Shown here: one piece after another, positions 28,782 through 38,475 of the stretch
How the letters are laid out: each line of letters begins with the position of its first letter
Position numbering within the stretch: the stretch's first letter is position 1
Source: Acidobacteriota bacterium
GTDB lineage: Bacteria; Acidobacteriota; Terriglobia; Bryobacterales; Bryobacteraceae
Length of the DNA stretch: 64,000 nucleotides
Direction: 5' to 3'
Assembly: GCA_017307505.1 (NCBI GenBank)
Contig: JAFKEE010000036.1
Location: forward strand, 62,001-126,000
Program-made: the position numbers and the translations under genes
Notes under the pieces: model-generated
What the model saw: only the letters and a program-made list of their open reading frames with translations
Database searches by the model: none
What the model was told of the DNA's origin: nothing

Positions 28782-30134
28782 ATGCGAACGATCCTACTTG
28801 GCCTCCTGACACTGGTGGGCCTCTCGGCGCAGAACACCGTCGTCATTCAAAACGGAATTATCCATACGGTTACCAAGGGAACCATCACCGGTTCCGTCGT
28901 GATCGTGAATGGGAAGATCACCGAGGTCGGGGAGAAGGTGATGACCCCGGCCGGAGCGAAGATCGTGGACGCGAGCGGCAAGCACGTGATCCCGGGCATC
29001 ATCGACTGCCACACGCACATCGCCGTCGATGCGATCAACGAAGGCAGCGTCTCTGTCAGTTCGATGGTGGGGGTCGATGACGTCGTCAACAACGAGCGCA
29101 TGGACATCTATCGCGCGCTGGCCGGCGGAGTCACGACGGCCAACGTGCTGCATGGCAGCGCCAACGCGATTGGCGGCAGGAATGTCGTGTTGAAGATGCG
29201 CTGGGGCAAAGATGCGGACGGGTTGGTTTTCAAGGAAGCGAAGCCCGGCCTGAAGATGGCGCTGGGTGAGAACCCGAAGCGGCAGGGCATGCAGACGACC
29301 GGCTTCGGCGCGCAGGCCGGACAGCAGAATCTGCGCTATCCCGGTACGCGTATGGGCGTGGAGGATGTGATTCGCGAAGCCTTCACGAATGCCAAGGAAT
29401 ACCAGAAAGAGTGGAAGGACTACGAGGCGAAGAAGGCGAGGGGCGAGATGGCGCTGCCACCGCGGCGCGACCTGCAGCTGGAGACGCTGGTGGAAGTGCT
29501 GGAAGGAAAGCGCCTGGTGCATGCGCACTGCTACCGCGCCGATGAAATCCTGATGCTGTTGCGGGTCTCGCAGGAGTTCGGCTTCAAGATCGCCACCCTG
29601 CAGCATGTGCTGGAAGGCTACAAGGTGGCCAAGGAGATTGCGGCGGCGGGCGTGGGCGCGTCGACGTTCTCTGACTGGTGGTCGTACAAGGTGGAAGCCT
29701 ATGACGCCATTCCTTACAACGCCGCGGTGCTGCAGAAGAAAGGCGTGCTGGTGAGCCTGAACTCGGATGACGCAGGCGGGGCCGAGCTGATGCGGCGGCT
29801 GAACACTGAAGCGGGCAAGATCATGAAGTATGGCGGCGTGACAGAAGACGAAGCGCTGGCGATGATCACGATCAACCCCGCCAAGCAGTTGGGCATCGAC
29901 CAGTATGTGGGCTCGATTGAAGCCGGCAAGCAGGCGGATCTCGTGATCTACGACAAGGATCCGCTGTCGATCTTCTCCAAGGTAGAGAAGGTGTTCATCG
30001 ACGGGCAGCAGTACTTCGACCGGGACGGCGACATGAGCGCGCGGCCGCGCAAGGAGGCCGAGAAGAAGGGCCTGCTGGAGAAGGAAAAAGAGACCGAACG
30101 GCGGAATGCGCCGCAGACGAGGAGGCCTTCGTGA
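28782..30134 (+). CDS. Secreted amidohydrolase with intact metal ligands (second of three)
   Basis: 450 residues with a short signal peptide (RTILLGLLTLVGLSAQ). This is the only one of the three with a complete metallohydrolase set: His77-x-His79 (IIDCHTHIAVD), a 'LVHAHCYRADEI' His, an 'IATLQHVLEGYK' His and Asp in 'SLNSDDAGGAEL'. It should therefore hydrolyse a cyclic amide, imide or peptide-like substrate outside the cytoplasm. The closing 'LGIDQYVGSIEAGKQADLVIYDKDPL' strand is canonical. The Lys/Glu-rich tail (EAEKKGLLEKEKETERR) is unusual. Its stop overlaps the third gene's GTG start (GTGA, 30131-30134). Confidence 0.87.
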   Translation: MRTILLGLLTLVGLSAQNTVVIQNGIIHTVTKGTITGSVVIVNGKITEVGEKVMTPAGAKIVDASGKHVIPGIIDCHTHIAVDAINEGSVSVSSMVGVDDVVNNERMDIYRALAGGVTTANVLHGSANAIGGRNVVLKMRWGKDADGLVFKEAKPGLKMALGENPKRQGMQTTGFGAQAGQQNLRYPGTRMGVEDVIREAFTNAKEYQKEWKDYEAKKARGEMALPPRRDLQLETLVEVLEGKRLVHAHCYRADEILMLLRVSQEFGFKIATLQHVLEGYKVAKEIAAAGVGASTFSDWWSYKVEAYDAIPYNAAVLQKKGVLVSLNSDDAGGAELMRRLNTEAGKIMKYGGVTEDEALAMITINPAKQLGIDQYVGSIEAGKQADLVIYDKDPLSIFSKVEKVFIDGQQYFDRDGDMSARPRKEAEKKGLLEKEKETERRNAPQTRRPS

Positions 30135-31447
30135 GAAGCCGCGGATTGTTGGGAATCATCCTGGCCGCCAGTGTTTATGCGGGCGCGAACGATACGATGC
30201 TGATCCGGAATGCGACCGTGCATCCGGTTTCCGGGCCGAAGCAGGAGAACGTTTCGGTGCTGGTGGTGGACGGCAAGATTGCCGAAGTGGGCGCGAAGAT
30301 CGCGACGAAGGGCAAGATCAAGATCGTCGAAGGCAAGGGCCTGCATGTGTATCCGGGCATGATCGATTCTGGTTCACCGGTGGGCATGTCGGAGATCAGC
30401 TCGGTGCGCGAGACGACGGATACAGGTGAGCTCGGGGACTTCAACCCGCAGCTCCGCGCGCTGATCGCGGTGAATCCGGAGAGCGAGCATATTCCGGTGG
30501 TGCGGGCCAACGGCATCACGTCGGTGATGGTGCTGCCGGGTTCGATGGGCGGCCGCGGCGGTGGTGGTGGCAGCATCATCAGCGGCCAGGTGTCGATGAT
30601 TCACCTCGACGGCTGGACCTGGGAGGAGATGGAGATCAAGCGGGATGCCGCGCTGCAGCTGGTATGGCCGGCGATTGCCTCGCGCGGGCGTGGCGCGACC
30701 GACGACGACCTGCCTCCGGCTTTGGCCGCGCGGCGCATGACGTTTGCGCAGGCGAAGCGGAACCAGGAAGAAGAGGTTCGCAAGCTGAAGGAGTTTGTGG
30801 AAGCGGCACGGCGGTATCAGAAGGCCAAGGCGGGCAAGGAGCCGGGGCTGAAGCCGGATCTGAAGTTCGAAGCGATGCTGCCGGTGCTGGATGGCAAGCG
30901 GCCGATCATGGTGCTGGCTTCGCGGGAACGGGAGATCCGGGAAGCGGTGGATTGGGCGGAACGCGAGCGGTTGAAGATCGTGCTGGCCAATGTGCGCGAG
31001 CCCGGCAAGATGACGGAGGAGCTGGCGAGGAAGAAGATCCCGGTGATTCTGGGGTCGCCATTCACGACGCCGATCGACGATGACGCTGCTTATGATGAGC
31101 CATTCACGCTGGCGGCCCTTCTGAACAAAGCCGGGGTGAAGATTGCGTTCGCGAGTTTCGGAACGCAGTTTGCGCGGAACCTGCCGTATGAGGCGGGCCA
31201 GTCGGTGGCGTTCGGACTGCCCTATGATGAGGCGCTGAAGTCGGTGACTTTGAACGCGGCGGAGATCTGGGGTGTCGCGGATCAGTATGGGTCGATTGAG
31301 CCGGGGAAGTGGGCGGATCTCGTCGTGACGGATGGGGATCTGCTGGAGGTGAAGACGAACGTCAAGATGATGTTCATCAAGGGGGCTCCGGTGGATCTGG
31401 AGTCGAAGCACACGAAGCTGTACAAGAAGTATCTGGCCCGGCCGTAG
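30131..31447 (+). CDS. Secreted amidohydrolase-superfamily protein lacking the HxH metal motif (third of three)
   Basis: 438 residues starting at GTG 30131, overlapping the previous stop by four bases. It has a signal peptide (GLLGIILAASVYAGA). The family frame is present ('VLVVDGKIAEVGAKI', 'GLHVYPGMID', 'WGVADQYGSIEPGKWADLVVTDGDLL'), but residues 77-85 read MIDSGSPVG instead of the DxHxH motif. The barrel His ligands seen in the middle gene are also not recognisable. An inserted Gly-rich loop (GGRGGGGGSI) sits near residue 140. It may be a structural or substrate-binding partner of the middle enzyme. A terminator follows. Confidence 0.82.
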   Translation: MRSRGLLGIILAASVYAGANDTMLIRNATVHPVSGPKQENVSVLVVDGKIAEVGAKIATKGKIKIVEGKGLHVYPGMIDSGSPVGMSEISSVRETTDTGELGDFNPQLRALIAVNPESEHIPVVRANGITSVMVLPGSMGGRGGGGGSIISGQVSMIHLDGWTWEEMEIKRDAALQLVWPAIASRGRGATDDDLPPALAARRMTFAQAKRNQEEEVRKLKEFVEAARRYQKAKAGKEPGLKPDLKFEAMLPVLDGKRPIMVLASREREIREAVDWAERERLKIVLANVREPGKMTEELARKKIPVILGSPFTTPIDDDAAYDEPFTLAALLNKAGVKIAFASFGTQFARNLPYEAGQSVAFGLPYDEALKSVTLNAAEIWGVADQYGSIEPGKWADLVVTDGDLLEVKTNVKMMFIKGAPVDLESKHTKLYKKYLARP

Positions 31448-31470
31448 CGGGGTCGGGCTGGTGATTCCGG

Positions 31471-31503
31471 GGAGGCTGGCTTTCGGGCTGGCCTCCTTTT
31501 TTA
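31471..31503 (+). terminator. Rho-independent terminator of the amidohydrolase operon
   Basis: GGAGGC (31471-31476) pairs with GCCTCC (31491-31496), extended inwards by four pairs including two G-U, around the loop TTTCGG. A T-rich tract follows (31497-31503). It lies 24 bases after the third amidohydrolase stop. Confidence 0.85.
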
Positions 31504-31901
31504 TTTGTGGGAGCTTGGGGTCTTCGTTGGGATGGTGGGATTGACGTTGGGGTTTTGGTGAAGGCGTTCGCCAAGGGCGGTTCGGCGCGCATTCAGCGCT
31601 AACCGTCCAGACGGAAGTCCGCAGCCAGATTCCTGCTATCTGTGTGGATCCGTGTGAATCTGTGGCTCTCATTTACTGGCCACAGATTCACACGGATTCA
31701 CACGGATAGCGTAGCGCCATCTGCCTGAAATTCCGAATGCTGACAGCTGAGAGCTGACAGCGGAAAGCTTTTGTCTTCATCCCCAACAGAGAGAGAACCC
31801 CAGCCCCATGCCCCCTGTCGTTACCCCCGGGCAATGCCACGCCCGAGGTCAAAGTGGGAAGGCAGTTCTATGGCTTGGGCAGAGGGGAATGCTCGGGGGC
31901 G
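31504..31901. other. Non-coding region containing a long inverted repeat
   Basis: No convincing gene lies between the amidohydrolase terminator and the small repeat protein. The stretch holds a 31-bp imperfect palindrome at 31635-31710 and, just after it (about 31739-31766), a short GCTGACAG-type direct repeat pair (GCTGACAGCTGAGAGCTGACAGC). The remainder shows nothing I can interpret. Confidence 0.6.
31635..31710. repeat. 31-bp inverted repeat with internal 10-bp periodicity
   Basis: Arm 31635-31665 is complementary to arm 31680-31710 with two mismatches, around a 14-base spacer. Each arm is built from a ~10-base unit of the form CGTGTGAATC, so the element is both palindromic and internally periodic. 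Its make-up resembles the dispersed intergenic palindromes with 'GTGTGAATC/GTGTTCATC' units that I recall from many bacterial genomes. That similarity is from memory and was not searched. Confidence 0.85.
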
Positions 31902-32198
31902 TTAGTCGACTACGCCGCGCCAGGTTTTGCCCTTCTGGTCTCTTAGGATCACGCCGTAGCCGTCGGAGACTCCGGAGATGAAGTTGCCGTGGTCGTCCCG
32001 GAAGCGGTAGCGGATGGTGTCGTCCGCCATACGCTCGGCCATGCCTCGCCAGGATTGGCCGAACTCGTCTCGAAGATGGATGAACTCGCCATCCCCGGGA
32101 CCCGAGATGTTGCGGTTCATCGAGTCCGTGAAGCGGTAGAAGCCGCCGGGCACGGTTGTCTTACTCCGTCTTCTTCGGTAAATCATGTGATCTGGCAT
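31902..32198 (-). CDS. Small protein made of two ~35-residue repeats, function unknown
   Basis: About 98 residues from ATG 32198 (MPDHMIYRRRR); a longer frame reaches 32252 but runs into dtd. After a basic start, two homologous halves follow. One opens 'YRFTDSMNRNISG' and closes 'LRDEFGQSWRG'. The other opens 'YRFRDDHGNFISG' and closes 'LRDQKGKTWRG'. Conserved Tyr, Asp, Gly, Leu-Arg-Asp and Trp-Arg-Gly positions suggest a repeated beta-hairpin or a small beta-barrel. No signal peptide, metal motif or known family was recognised. It is divergent from dtd with 44 bp between starts, so the promoters are shared or overlapping. No clear ribosome-binding site was seen. Confidence 0.55.
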   Translation of the reverse strand: MPDHMIYRRRRSKTTVPGGFYRFTDSMNRNISGPGDGEFIHLRDEFGQSWRGMAERMADDTIRYRFRDDHGNFISGVSDGYGVILRDQKGKTWRGVVD

Positions 32199-32242
32199 AG
32201 TATCGGCGCTTGCCGGCCGGCACACTATAGGATGAATACCTG

Positions 32243-32683
32243 ATGCGCGCAATTCTGCAACGAGTGAGCAAGGCCAGTGTGGAAGTGGAGGGCCGGATTA
32301 CCGGAGCCATCGGCCAGGGGATCCTGGTGCTGTTGGGGGTCTCCCACCCCGACAGCGAGGCGGAGGCGGACTATCTGCTGGACCGGATTACCGGCTTGCG
32401 GATGTTCAACGATGCGGCCGGAAAGATGAACCTGAGCCTCAAGGACGTGGGCGGGAGTCTGCTGGTGGTTTCCCAGTTCACCCTGTATGGCGACACGCGG
32501 AAAGGCCGGCGGCCGAGTTTCGACCTGGCGGCTCCGACAGAGCAGGCCCGGCGGTTGTACGAATACTTCGTCCTGCAGGCGCGGGCCGCGGGTGTGCCCA
32601 CGGAGACGGGCGAGTTCCAGGCGCACATGGACGTGCAACTGGTGAACGATGGGCCGGTCACCTTCGTGCTGGAGTCGAAGTAG
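32243..32683 (+). CDS. dtd: D-aminoacyl-tRNA deacylase
   Basis: 146 residues, exactly the DTD size. It removes D-amino acids (and Gly from tRNA-Ala) wrongly attached to tRNA, using RNA-assisted chemistry in the cytoplasm. Both signature motifs are present: 'SQFTLYGD' at 77-84 with catalytic-site Thr80, and 'NDGPVT' at 135-140, whose Gly-cisPro enforces D-chirality. The N-terminus '[13 protein letters not shown]' is also standard. It is a single gene between a divergent small protein and a convergent enolase-superfamily gene. Confidence 0.96.
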   Translation: MRAILQRVSKASVEVEGRITGAIGQGILVLLGVSHPDSEAEADYLLDRITGLRMFNDAAGKMNLSLKDVGGSLLVVSQFTLYGDTRKGRRPSFDLAAPTEQARRLYEYFVLQARAAGVPTETGEFQAHMDVQLVNDGPVTFVLESK

Positions 32684-32702
32684 TCGAAACCGGGCTTGCG
32701 CC

Positions 32703-33815
32703 CTATTCGCCGTACCTGGGGTCGATCTCGATGCCCAGACCGGGTCCGGTGGGCAGGGTGATGAAGCCATTCTCGGGGACCAGCGGCGTTTTCAGGATGC
32801 GCTTGCCTCCGGGCTCCATGATGAACTCCTGCGCGTAGCGGCAGACCGGCGTAGAGGCTACCATGTGCAGGCAGGCCGCCAGGCCGATGTTGTGCGAAGT
32901 GTCGTGGGGCGTGTAGCCCAGGCCGGCCGCATCCGCCATGGCTGCGATCTTCTTGCACTCGCTGACCCCGCCGGCCTTGGTGACGTCAGCCTGCACCATG
33001 TCGACGGCTCCGGCTTCGATCATCTTCTGGAAGTCGTAGCGGGTGTGATCCTGTTCGCCGCCGGCGATGAAGAGATCGAGCGCTGCATTCACCTTGGCGG
33101 TGGCCGCATAGTCAGTGAACGGGACGGGCTCCTCAAACCAGAACACATCGTACTTCTCGAGCATGCGTCCGATCTGGATGGCGCGGGGCACGCTGTAGCC
33201 GGAGTTGGCGTCGACCATGAACTCGGGCTTGGGTCCGATGGCGGAGCGCACTTCGCGCACCATGTCATGGTCAGGGTACTTGGGATCGGCGTCGAAGCCG
33301 TGGCGGGCCGCGATTTTGATCTTGGTGGCCGTGAAGCCGCTCTCGATGGCGGCGGCGCAGAGTTTGGCCTGGTCGACGGGGGCACGGTCGCGGCTGGTGT
33401 AGCTGGCGTACATGCGGATGCGGTCGCGCACGGCTCCGCCTAACAGCGTGGAGACGGGCACTCCGAGGGCCTTGCCGACTACATCGTGGAGGGCGATGTC
33501 GACGGCGGAGATGGCCATGGAGGCCGACTGGCCGCGGGTCTTGTAGAGGCCGATGTAGAGCTTCTGCCAGATCTCCTCAATGCGGAAGGCGTCCATGCCG
33601 AGGATGAGCGGCTTGAGCATCTCGGCGAAGGTGACGTTGAGCGGGCCGTTGGAAGGGCTGGGCTCGCCGACGCCGGTGATGCCGCCGTTGGTGTAGAGGC
33701 GGTAGAAGATGTAGCCGTTGGCGTTGACTGCCTTGAGGTCAGTGATTTTGAGGGGCGGCAGGCCTTTGAGGAGAGGCGCCAGGCCAAGGGCGCCGAGGAA
33801 GGCTCGACGTTTCAT
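32703..33815 (-). CDS. Exported mandelate racemase/muconate lactonizing enzyme family protein
   Basis: 370 residues from ATG 33815 (MKRRAFLGALGLAPLL), which gives a twin-arginine-type signal directly at the start; the frame is open further upstream but runs into a separate hairpin unit. Enolase-superfamily features are complete: the KxK-type base motif in 'TATKIKIAA', metal ligands Asp in 'FMVDANSGYS', Glu in 'FWFEEPVPF' and Glu in 'IAGGEQDH', Asp in 'VDMVQADVTKAGG', and a His in 'YTPHDTSHNIG'. Such enzymes abstract an alpha proton from a carboxylate sugar acid to racemise or dehydrate it. The exact substrate is unknown; sugar-acid dehydratase activity is plausible. Confidence 0.85.
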   Translation of the reverse strand: MKRRAFLGALGLAPLLKGLPPLKITDLKAVNANGYIFYRLYTNGGITGVGEPSPSNGPLNVTFAEMLKPLILGMDAFRIEEIWQKLYIGLYKTRGQSASMAISAVDIALHDVVGKALGVPVSTLLGGAVRDRIRMYASYTSRDRAPVDQAKLCAAAIESGFTATKIKIAARHGFDADPKYPDHDMVREVRSAIGPKPEFMVDANSGYSVPRAIQIGRMLEKYDVFWFEEPVPFTDYAATAKVNAALDLFIAGGEQDHTRYDFQKMIEAGAVDMVQADVTKAGGVSECKKIAAMADAAGLGYTPHDTSHNIGLAACLHMVASTPVCRYAQEFIMEPGGKRILKTPLVPENGFITLPTGPGLGIEIDPRYGE

Positions 33816-33880
33816 GCGTGAACATGATGTCACAGGTGGCGCCGGGTTGCAGAGCTGGGCACAGCCCCCAAAACACAACA

Positions 33881-33897
33881 GCCTCCCGAGGGGAGGC
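33881..33897 (-). terminator. Terminator hairpin after a short ORF
   Basis: A perfect 7-bp stem GCCTCCC/GGGAGGC with a three-base loop, followed on the - strand by a T-rich tract (TGTTGTGTTTT, 33880 down to 33870). It lies 30 bp past the stop of the 48-codon ORF and ahead of the enolase-superfamily gene. Confidence 0.75.
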
Positions 33898-33927
33898 TTC
33901 AGGCAGTGCCATATGGCGTTTCGCGGC

Positions 33928-34074
33928 TTAACAGAAAACCCCCACGAGTTGAAGAGGCAGCGCCGACTGCCTGATCGCCGCTTGCGCCGCTGCGTTGAAG
34001 TCGCGTGGGTAGCCCGTCGCTGTCGCTCCGGGATGCGCGGGCGCCTTTGCCATTTTCGCAGCCGGCAGGGCCAT
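33928..34074 (-). CDS. Short ORF (48 residues) with strong ribosome-binding site, function unknown
   Basis: ATG at 34074 preceded by GGAAGGAG five bases upstream, and stop TAA at 33928. The peptide starts MALPAAKMAKAP, is rich in Ala and Pro, has few charges and ends in a hydrophobic stretch with a terminal Cys (LQLVGVFC). The frame extends upstream to an ATG at 34146, but that start lacks a ribosome-binding site and would have to read through the leader hairpin. A hairpin leader upstream and a terminator downstream make it look like its own transcription unit. No family was recognised, and it could be a spurious ORF. Confidence 0.4.
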   Translation of the reverse strand: MALPAAKMAKAPAHPGATATGYPRDFNAAAQAAIRQSALPLQLVGVFC

Positions 34075-34078
34075 GGGG

Positions 34079-34132
34079 ACTCCTTCCGGAGTGCCGTCCG
34101 GGGCCGGGATTCGACCGGCCCCAGACGGAAGG
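34079..34132 (-). promoter_or_regulatory. Structured leader upstream of the short ORF
   Basis: On the - strand a 14-bp stem with one T-G pair (CCGTCTGGGGCCGG with CCGGCCCCGGACGG) closes a TCGAATC loop. Directly after it, ACTCC-GGAA-GGAGT forms a GNRA-capped hairpin that includes the ribosome-binding site of the short ORF. A CCTTCC stretch 5' of the large stem could also pair with GGAAGG. These alternatives are compatible with translational control, but no ligand class was recognised. Confidence 0.45.
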
Positions 34133-34163
34133 TAACCAAGTGACATCGCGTCTCAGCACGAGC

Positions 34164-34190
34164 AAGGACAGTAAAAAGTCCGCAAGCGGA
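34164..34190 (-). terminator. Weak terminator-like hairpin after the secreted beta-domain protein
   Basis: On the - strand, TCCG-CTTG-CGGA followed by CTTTTTAC lies about 25 bases past the stop at 34209. The stem is only four pairs, so the call is tentative. Confidence 0.3.
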
Positions 34191-34208
34191 GACCTGCGAA
34201 ACCAGGCT

Positions 34209-35135
34209 TTACTGCGGAGCAGGGTTGCGGTTCTGGAAGACGAGAACCGGCGACGGCTGGCCCGCGGTCCAGATGAACGAGTAGTTGGGGCTGGGTACGT
34301 TGACGAGCGCACCGTTGACATAGAGGGCGAGGAGTTGGGAGCCCTGATCCTCGGCGATCGTGTAAGAGCCGGCGCTCAGGCCGCAGACCTGCAGTTCTCC
34401 GTTGCCGTCGGCGAAGTAGCTGTTCACCACTCCCAGAGGATCCGTGACGTCGAATTGCCAGCCGGAGCCGGCCGCGTAGGCACCGCTGCTCTGGAGCAAT
34501 TGCTTGGTGACGGAGAGGCAGAACGTGGCGGTGTCGTTCTTGGCCTTGAAGTTGTCCGACTTGGACGCGGACGGCATGAAGCCGTGGAAGCAGCCGTTGC
34601 CGCAGGGGTTGTCGACAAGGGTGGGGTCGCCGACGAAATTGGCGACCGGGGTGGCCCAGACTTTATAGGCGCCGCCGTTGTTCGGCGTGGGCGCGAAGTC
34701 CGTGGGGCAGGTGGCATTCGCGAGACGGATGGTGATGGCGCCCAGTTCGGTGTGATCCTGGTCGAGACCGATGGGATGCACGGGTCCACCGACGCCGGTG
34801 TAGGCAACAATCACGCCGTTCAGAACCTGGAATCTGCGATTGGACACTACGTCTGTGCTCAGCAGAGTTTTGCCACTGGGGTCGGTGACCTGGAAGTAAT
34901 AGTCGCCATCGTCAAGGCCGGCGGCATGGGCCGGGGCATTGGGGCCCGGGCCGCCATCCAGGTACACGGCACACGTAGAGGAGTACTGATTGTGATTGAC
35001 GGCCGTGCCATCGCCAAGAGTAGTGAAAATGGCTCCGCTGGAGGCTTTGGGTTGCGCTTTCACCGTGGCGGAAAAGATGACCAATCCGGCCAGAATTGAA
35101 GCCGCGGTGAGTGTTAGGGTTCGAAGCGTTTTCAT
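34209..35135 (-). CDS. Secreted protein with prealbumin-like/SdrD-B-type beta domains, function unknown
   Basis: 308 residues from ATG 35135, with GGAAGA upstream; a longer frame to 35261 lacks a signal at its start. The signal peptide (LRTLTLTAASILAGLVIFSATVKA) is clear. The mature chain has 'GDYYFQVTDPSGKTLLSTDVVSNRRFQV', typical of proteins described as containing exported surface beta domains. Four Cys follow in 'DNPCGNGCFHGF', 'TFCLSV' and 'LQVCGLSAGSYTIAED'; the last is a SpaA/SdrD-like closing strand. A cell-surface or secreted structural role is inferred. No sorting signal or membrane anchor was seen. Confidence 0.65.
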   Translation of the reverse strand: MKTLRTLTLTAASILAGLVIFSATVKAQPKASSGAIFTTLGDGTAVNHNQYSSTCAVYLDGGPGPNAPAHAAGLDDGDYYFQVTDPSGKTLLSTDVVSNRRFQVLNGVIVAYTGVGGPVHPIGLDQDHTELGAITIRLANATCPTDFAPTPNNGGAYKVWATPVANFVGDPTLVDNPCGNGCFHGFMPSASKSDNFKAKNDTATFCLSVTKQLLQSSGAYAAGSGWQFDVTDPLGVVNSYFADGNGELQVCGLSAGSYTIAEDQGSQLLALYVNGALVNVPSPNYSFIWTAGQPSPVLVFQNRNPAPQ

Positions 35136-35368
35136 TTTGATTTGTCTTCCGTTCAAGTGAGCAAGTCCTGTAGGGAGGAGATGCGGCGGCGGGTCAGAGA
35201 CGGAAGCTGGCGTTTTCACGCACGGCTGCGACCTGGTGCGGCGACGGGGCTTTTCCTCCACAAAAGACCATCTAAGGTCTAAGCTACGGATTCAATTCTA
35301 GACGTACTAGAACCAAAGGCCCACCAGTAGAACACCGTATTTCCTCGGTGCAATCCCCGTGGAAACGC

Positions 35369-37287
<1,919 letters not shown>

Positions 37288-37291
<4 letters not shown>

Positions 37292-38475
37292 GCGGGCACC
37301 ACCGTTCCAGTGAGATCGCCGAAGCCGATGCGGTAGCCGGAACCCTGGCACCAGCCGCGCAGCGTGACGGTGTCGCCGTCTTCTAGGAAAGCTCGGGTCT
37401 CGCCGGTGTCGAGGGTGAGGGGGCGGGTGCCGTTCCAGGCGAGTTCCAGGAGGGAACCGAAGGAATCGGGCGTGGGTCCGCTGATGGTGCCGGAGCCGCA
37501 GAGATCGCCGGGGCGGACCGGGGCTCCGTTGGAGGTGAGGTGTTGGAGTTGCTGGCGCATGGACCAGTACATATGGCGGAAGTTGGTGCGGGCGAGGCAG
37601 GTGGCGCGTGGAGCACCGGCGGGCTGGAGCCAGACTTCGAGATGGATGTCGTAATTGCGGGGCTCGGGGGTCTGGAGGTGCGGCAGGGGTTCGGGCTGCT
37701 GCGGAGGGCCGTCGACGAGGAAGGGCTCGAGGGCGTCGAGGGTGACGATCCAGGGGGAGATGGAGGTGAGGAAGCTTTTGGCGAGGAAGGGCCCGAGGGG
37801 CTGATACTCCCAGCGCTGGATGTCGCGGGCGGACCAGTCGTTGAGGAGGACGAGGCCGAAGATGTCCGTATTGGAGCCGAGGAAGAAGCCGGTTTCGAGC
37901 TCGATGTCGAGGCGGCGGCAGGGGGCGTAGACGGCGGTCTGGTTGTCGGCCGTGAGCTGGCCCTTGGGGCGGCGGACGGGGGTACCGCTGAGAGCGACAG
38001 TGCCACTTTTGCCGTGATAACCGATGGGCAGCCAGCGCCAGTTGGGCAGGAGAGGATTGGCTGGGTCGCGGAACATGCTGCCGACGTTGGTGGCGTGTTC
38101 GAGGGAGGAGTAGAAGTCGACGTAGTCGCCGATGCGGGCGGGCAGGAGGAGCTCGACGTCTTCGCTGCGGTGGAGGGCGGAACCGGGCTGATCTCGAAGT
38201 TCCGGGTTTTCGGCGTTCAGGAGCCAGGAGATTTTCGCGCGCAGTTCGCGCCAGGCGGCCGGACCGCGGGCCATGAGGGCGTTGAGGGAGTCGCCTTCCA
38301 GCAGGCCCAGTGCGGCGAGGTCGAGGATGTGATCGCCGATGGCGACGCCGGGGCGGGGATCGCCTGGTTTGGGCGTGAAGATGCCGAACGGGAGGTTCTG
38401 GAGTGGGAACGGATGATCTGGCGGTACGGGGACCCAGCTCTTCAGGGTGGGGTCATTCGGTTGATAAGAAGCCAT
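37288..38475 (-). CDS. fahA: Fumarylacetoacetase
   Basis: 395 residues from ATG 38475 (MASYQPNDP), the expected N-terminus; the longer frame to 38559 has no homologous look. It hydrolyses fumarylacetoacetate to fumarate and acetoacetate, the last step of tyrosine breakdown. The catalytic block 'DYVDFYSSLEHATNVGSMFRD', with metal Asp and catalytic His, and 'LPIGYHGKSGTVALSGTPVRRPKGQ' match animal and bacterial FAH closely. 'FFLGSNTDIFGLVLLNDWSARDIQRWEYQPLGPF' holds further metal and substrate ligands. No homogentisate dioxygenase or isomerase lies in this window. It overlaps neighbours on both sides. Confidence 0.94.

Noticed and set aside
33816-34139. N-terminal extension of the enolase-superfamily protein to 478 residues
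   Set aside because: The extension would place the twin-arginine signal internally and run through a terminator and hairpin leader; ATG 33815 gives a normal start.
34090-34210. Possible tmRNA or tRNA-like element (GGGATTCGACC near a GTAAAAAGTCCGCAAG stretch)
   Set aside because: The TCGAATC loop lacks the canonical GGTTCGAATCC form, no acceptor stem or CCA end pairs up, and no tag reading frame is present; the hairpin is better explained as a leader or regulatory stem.
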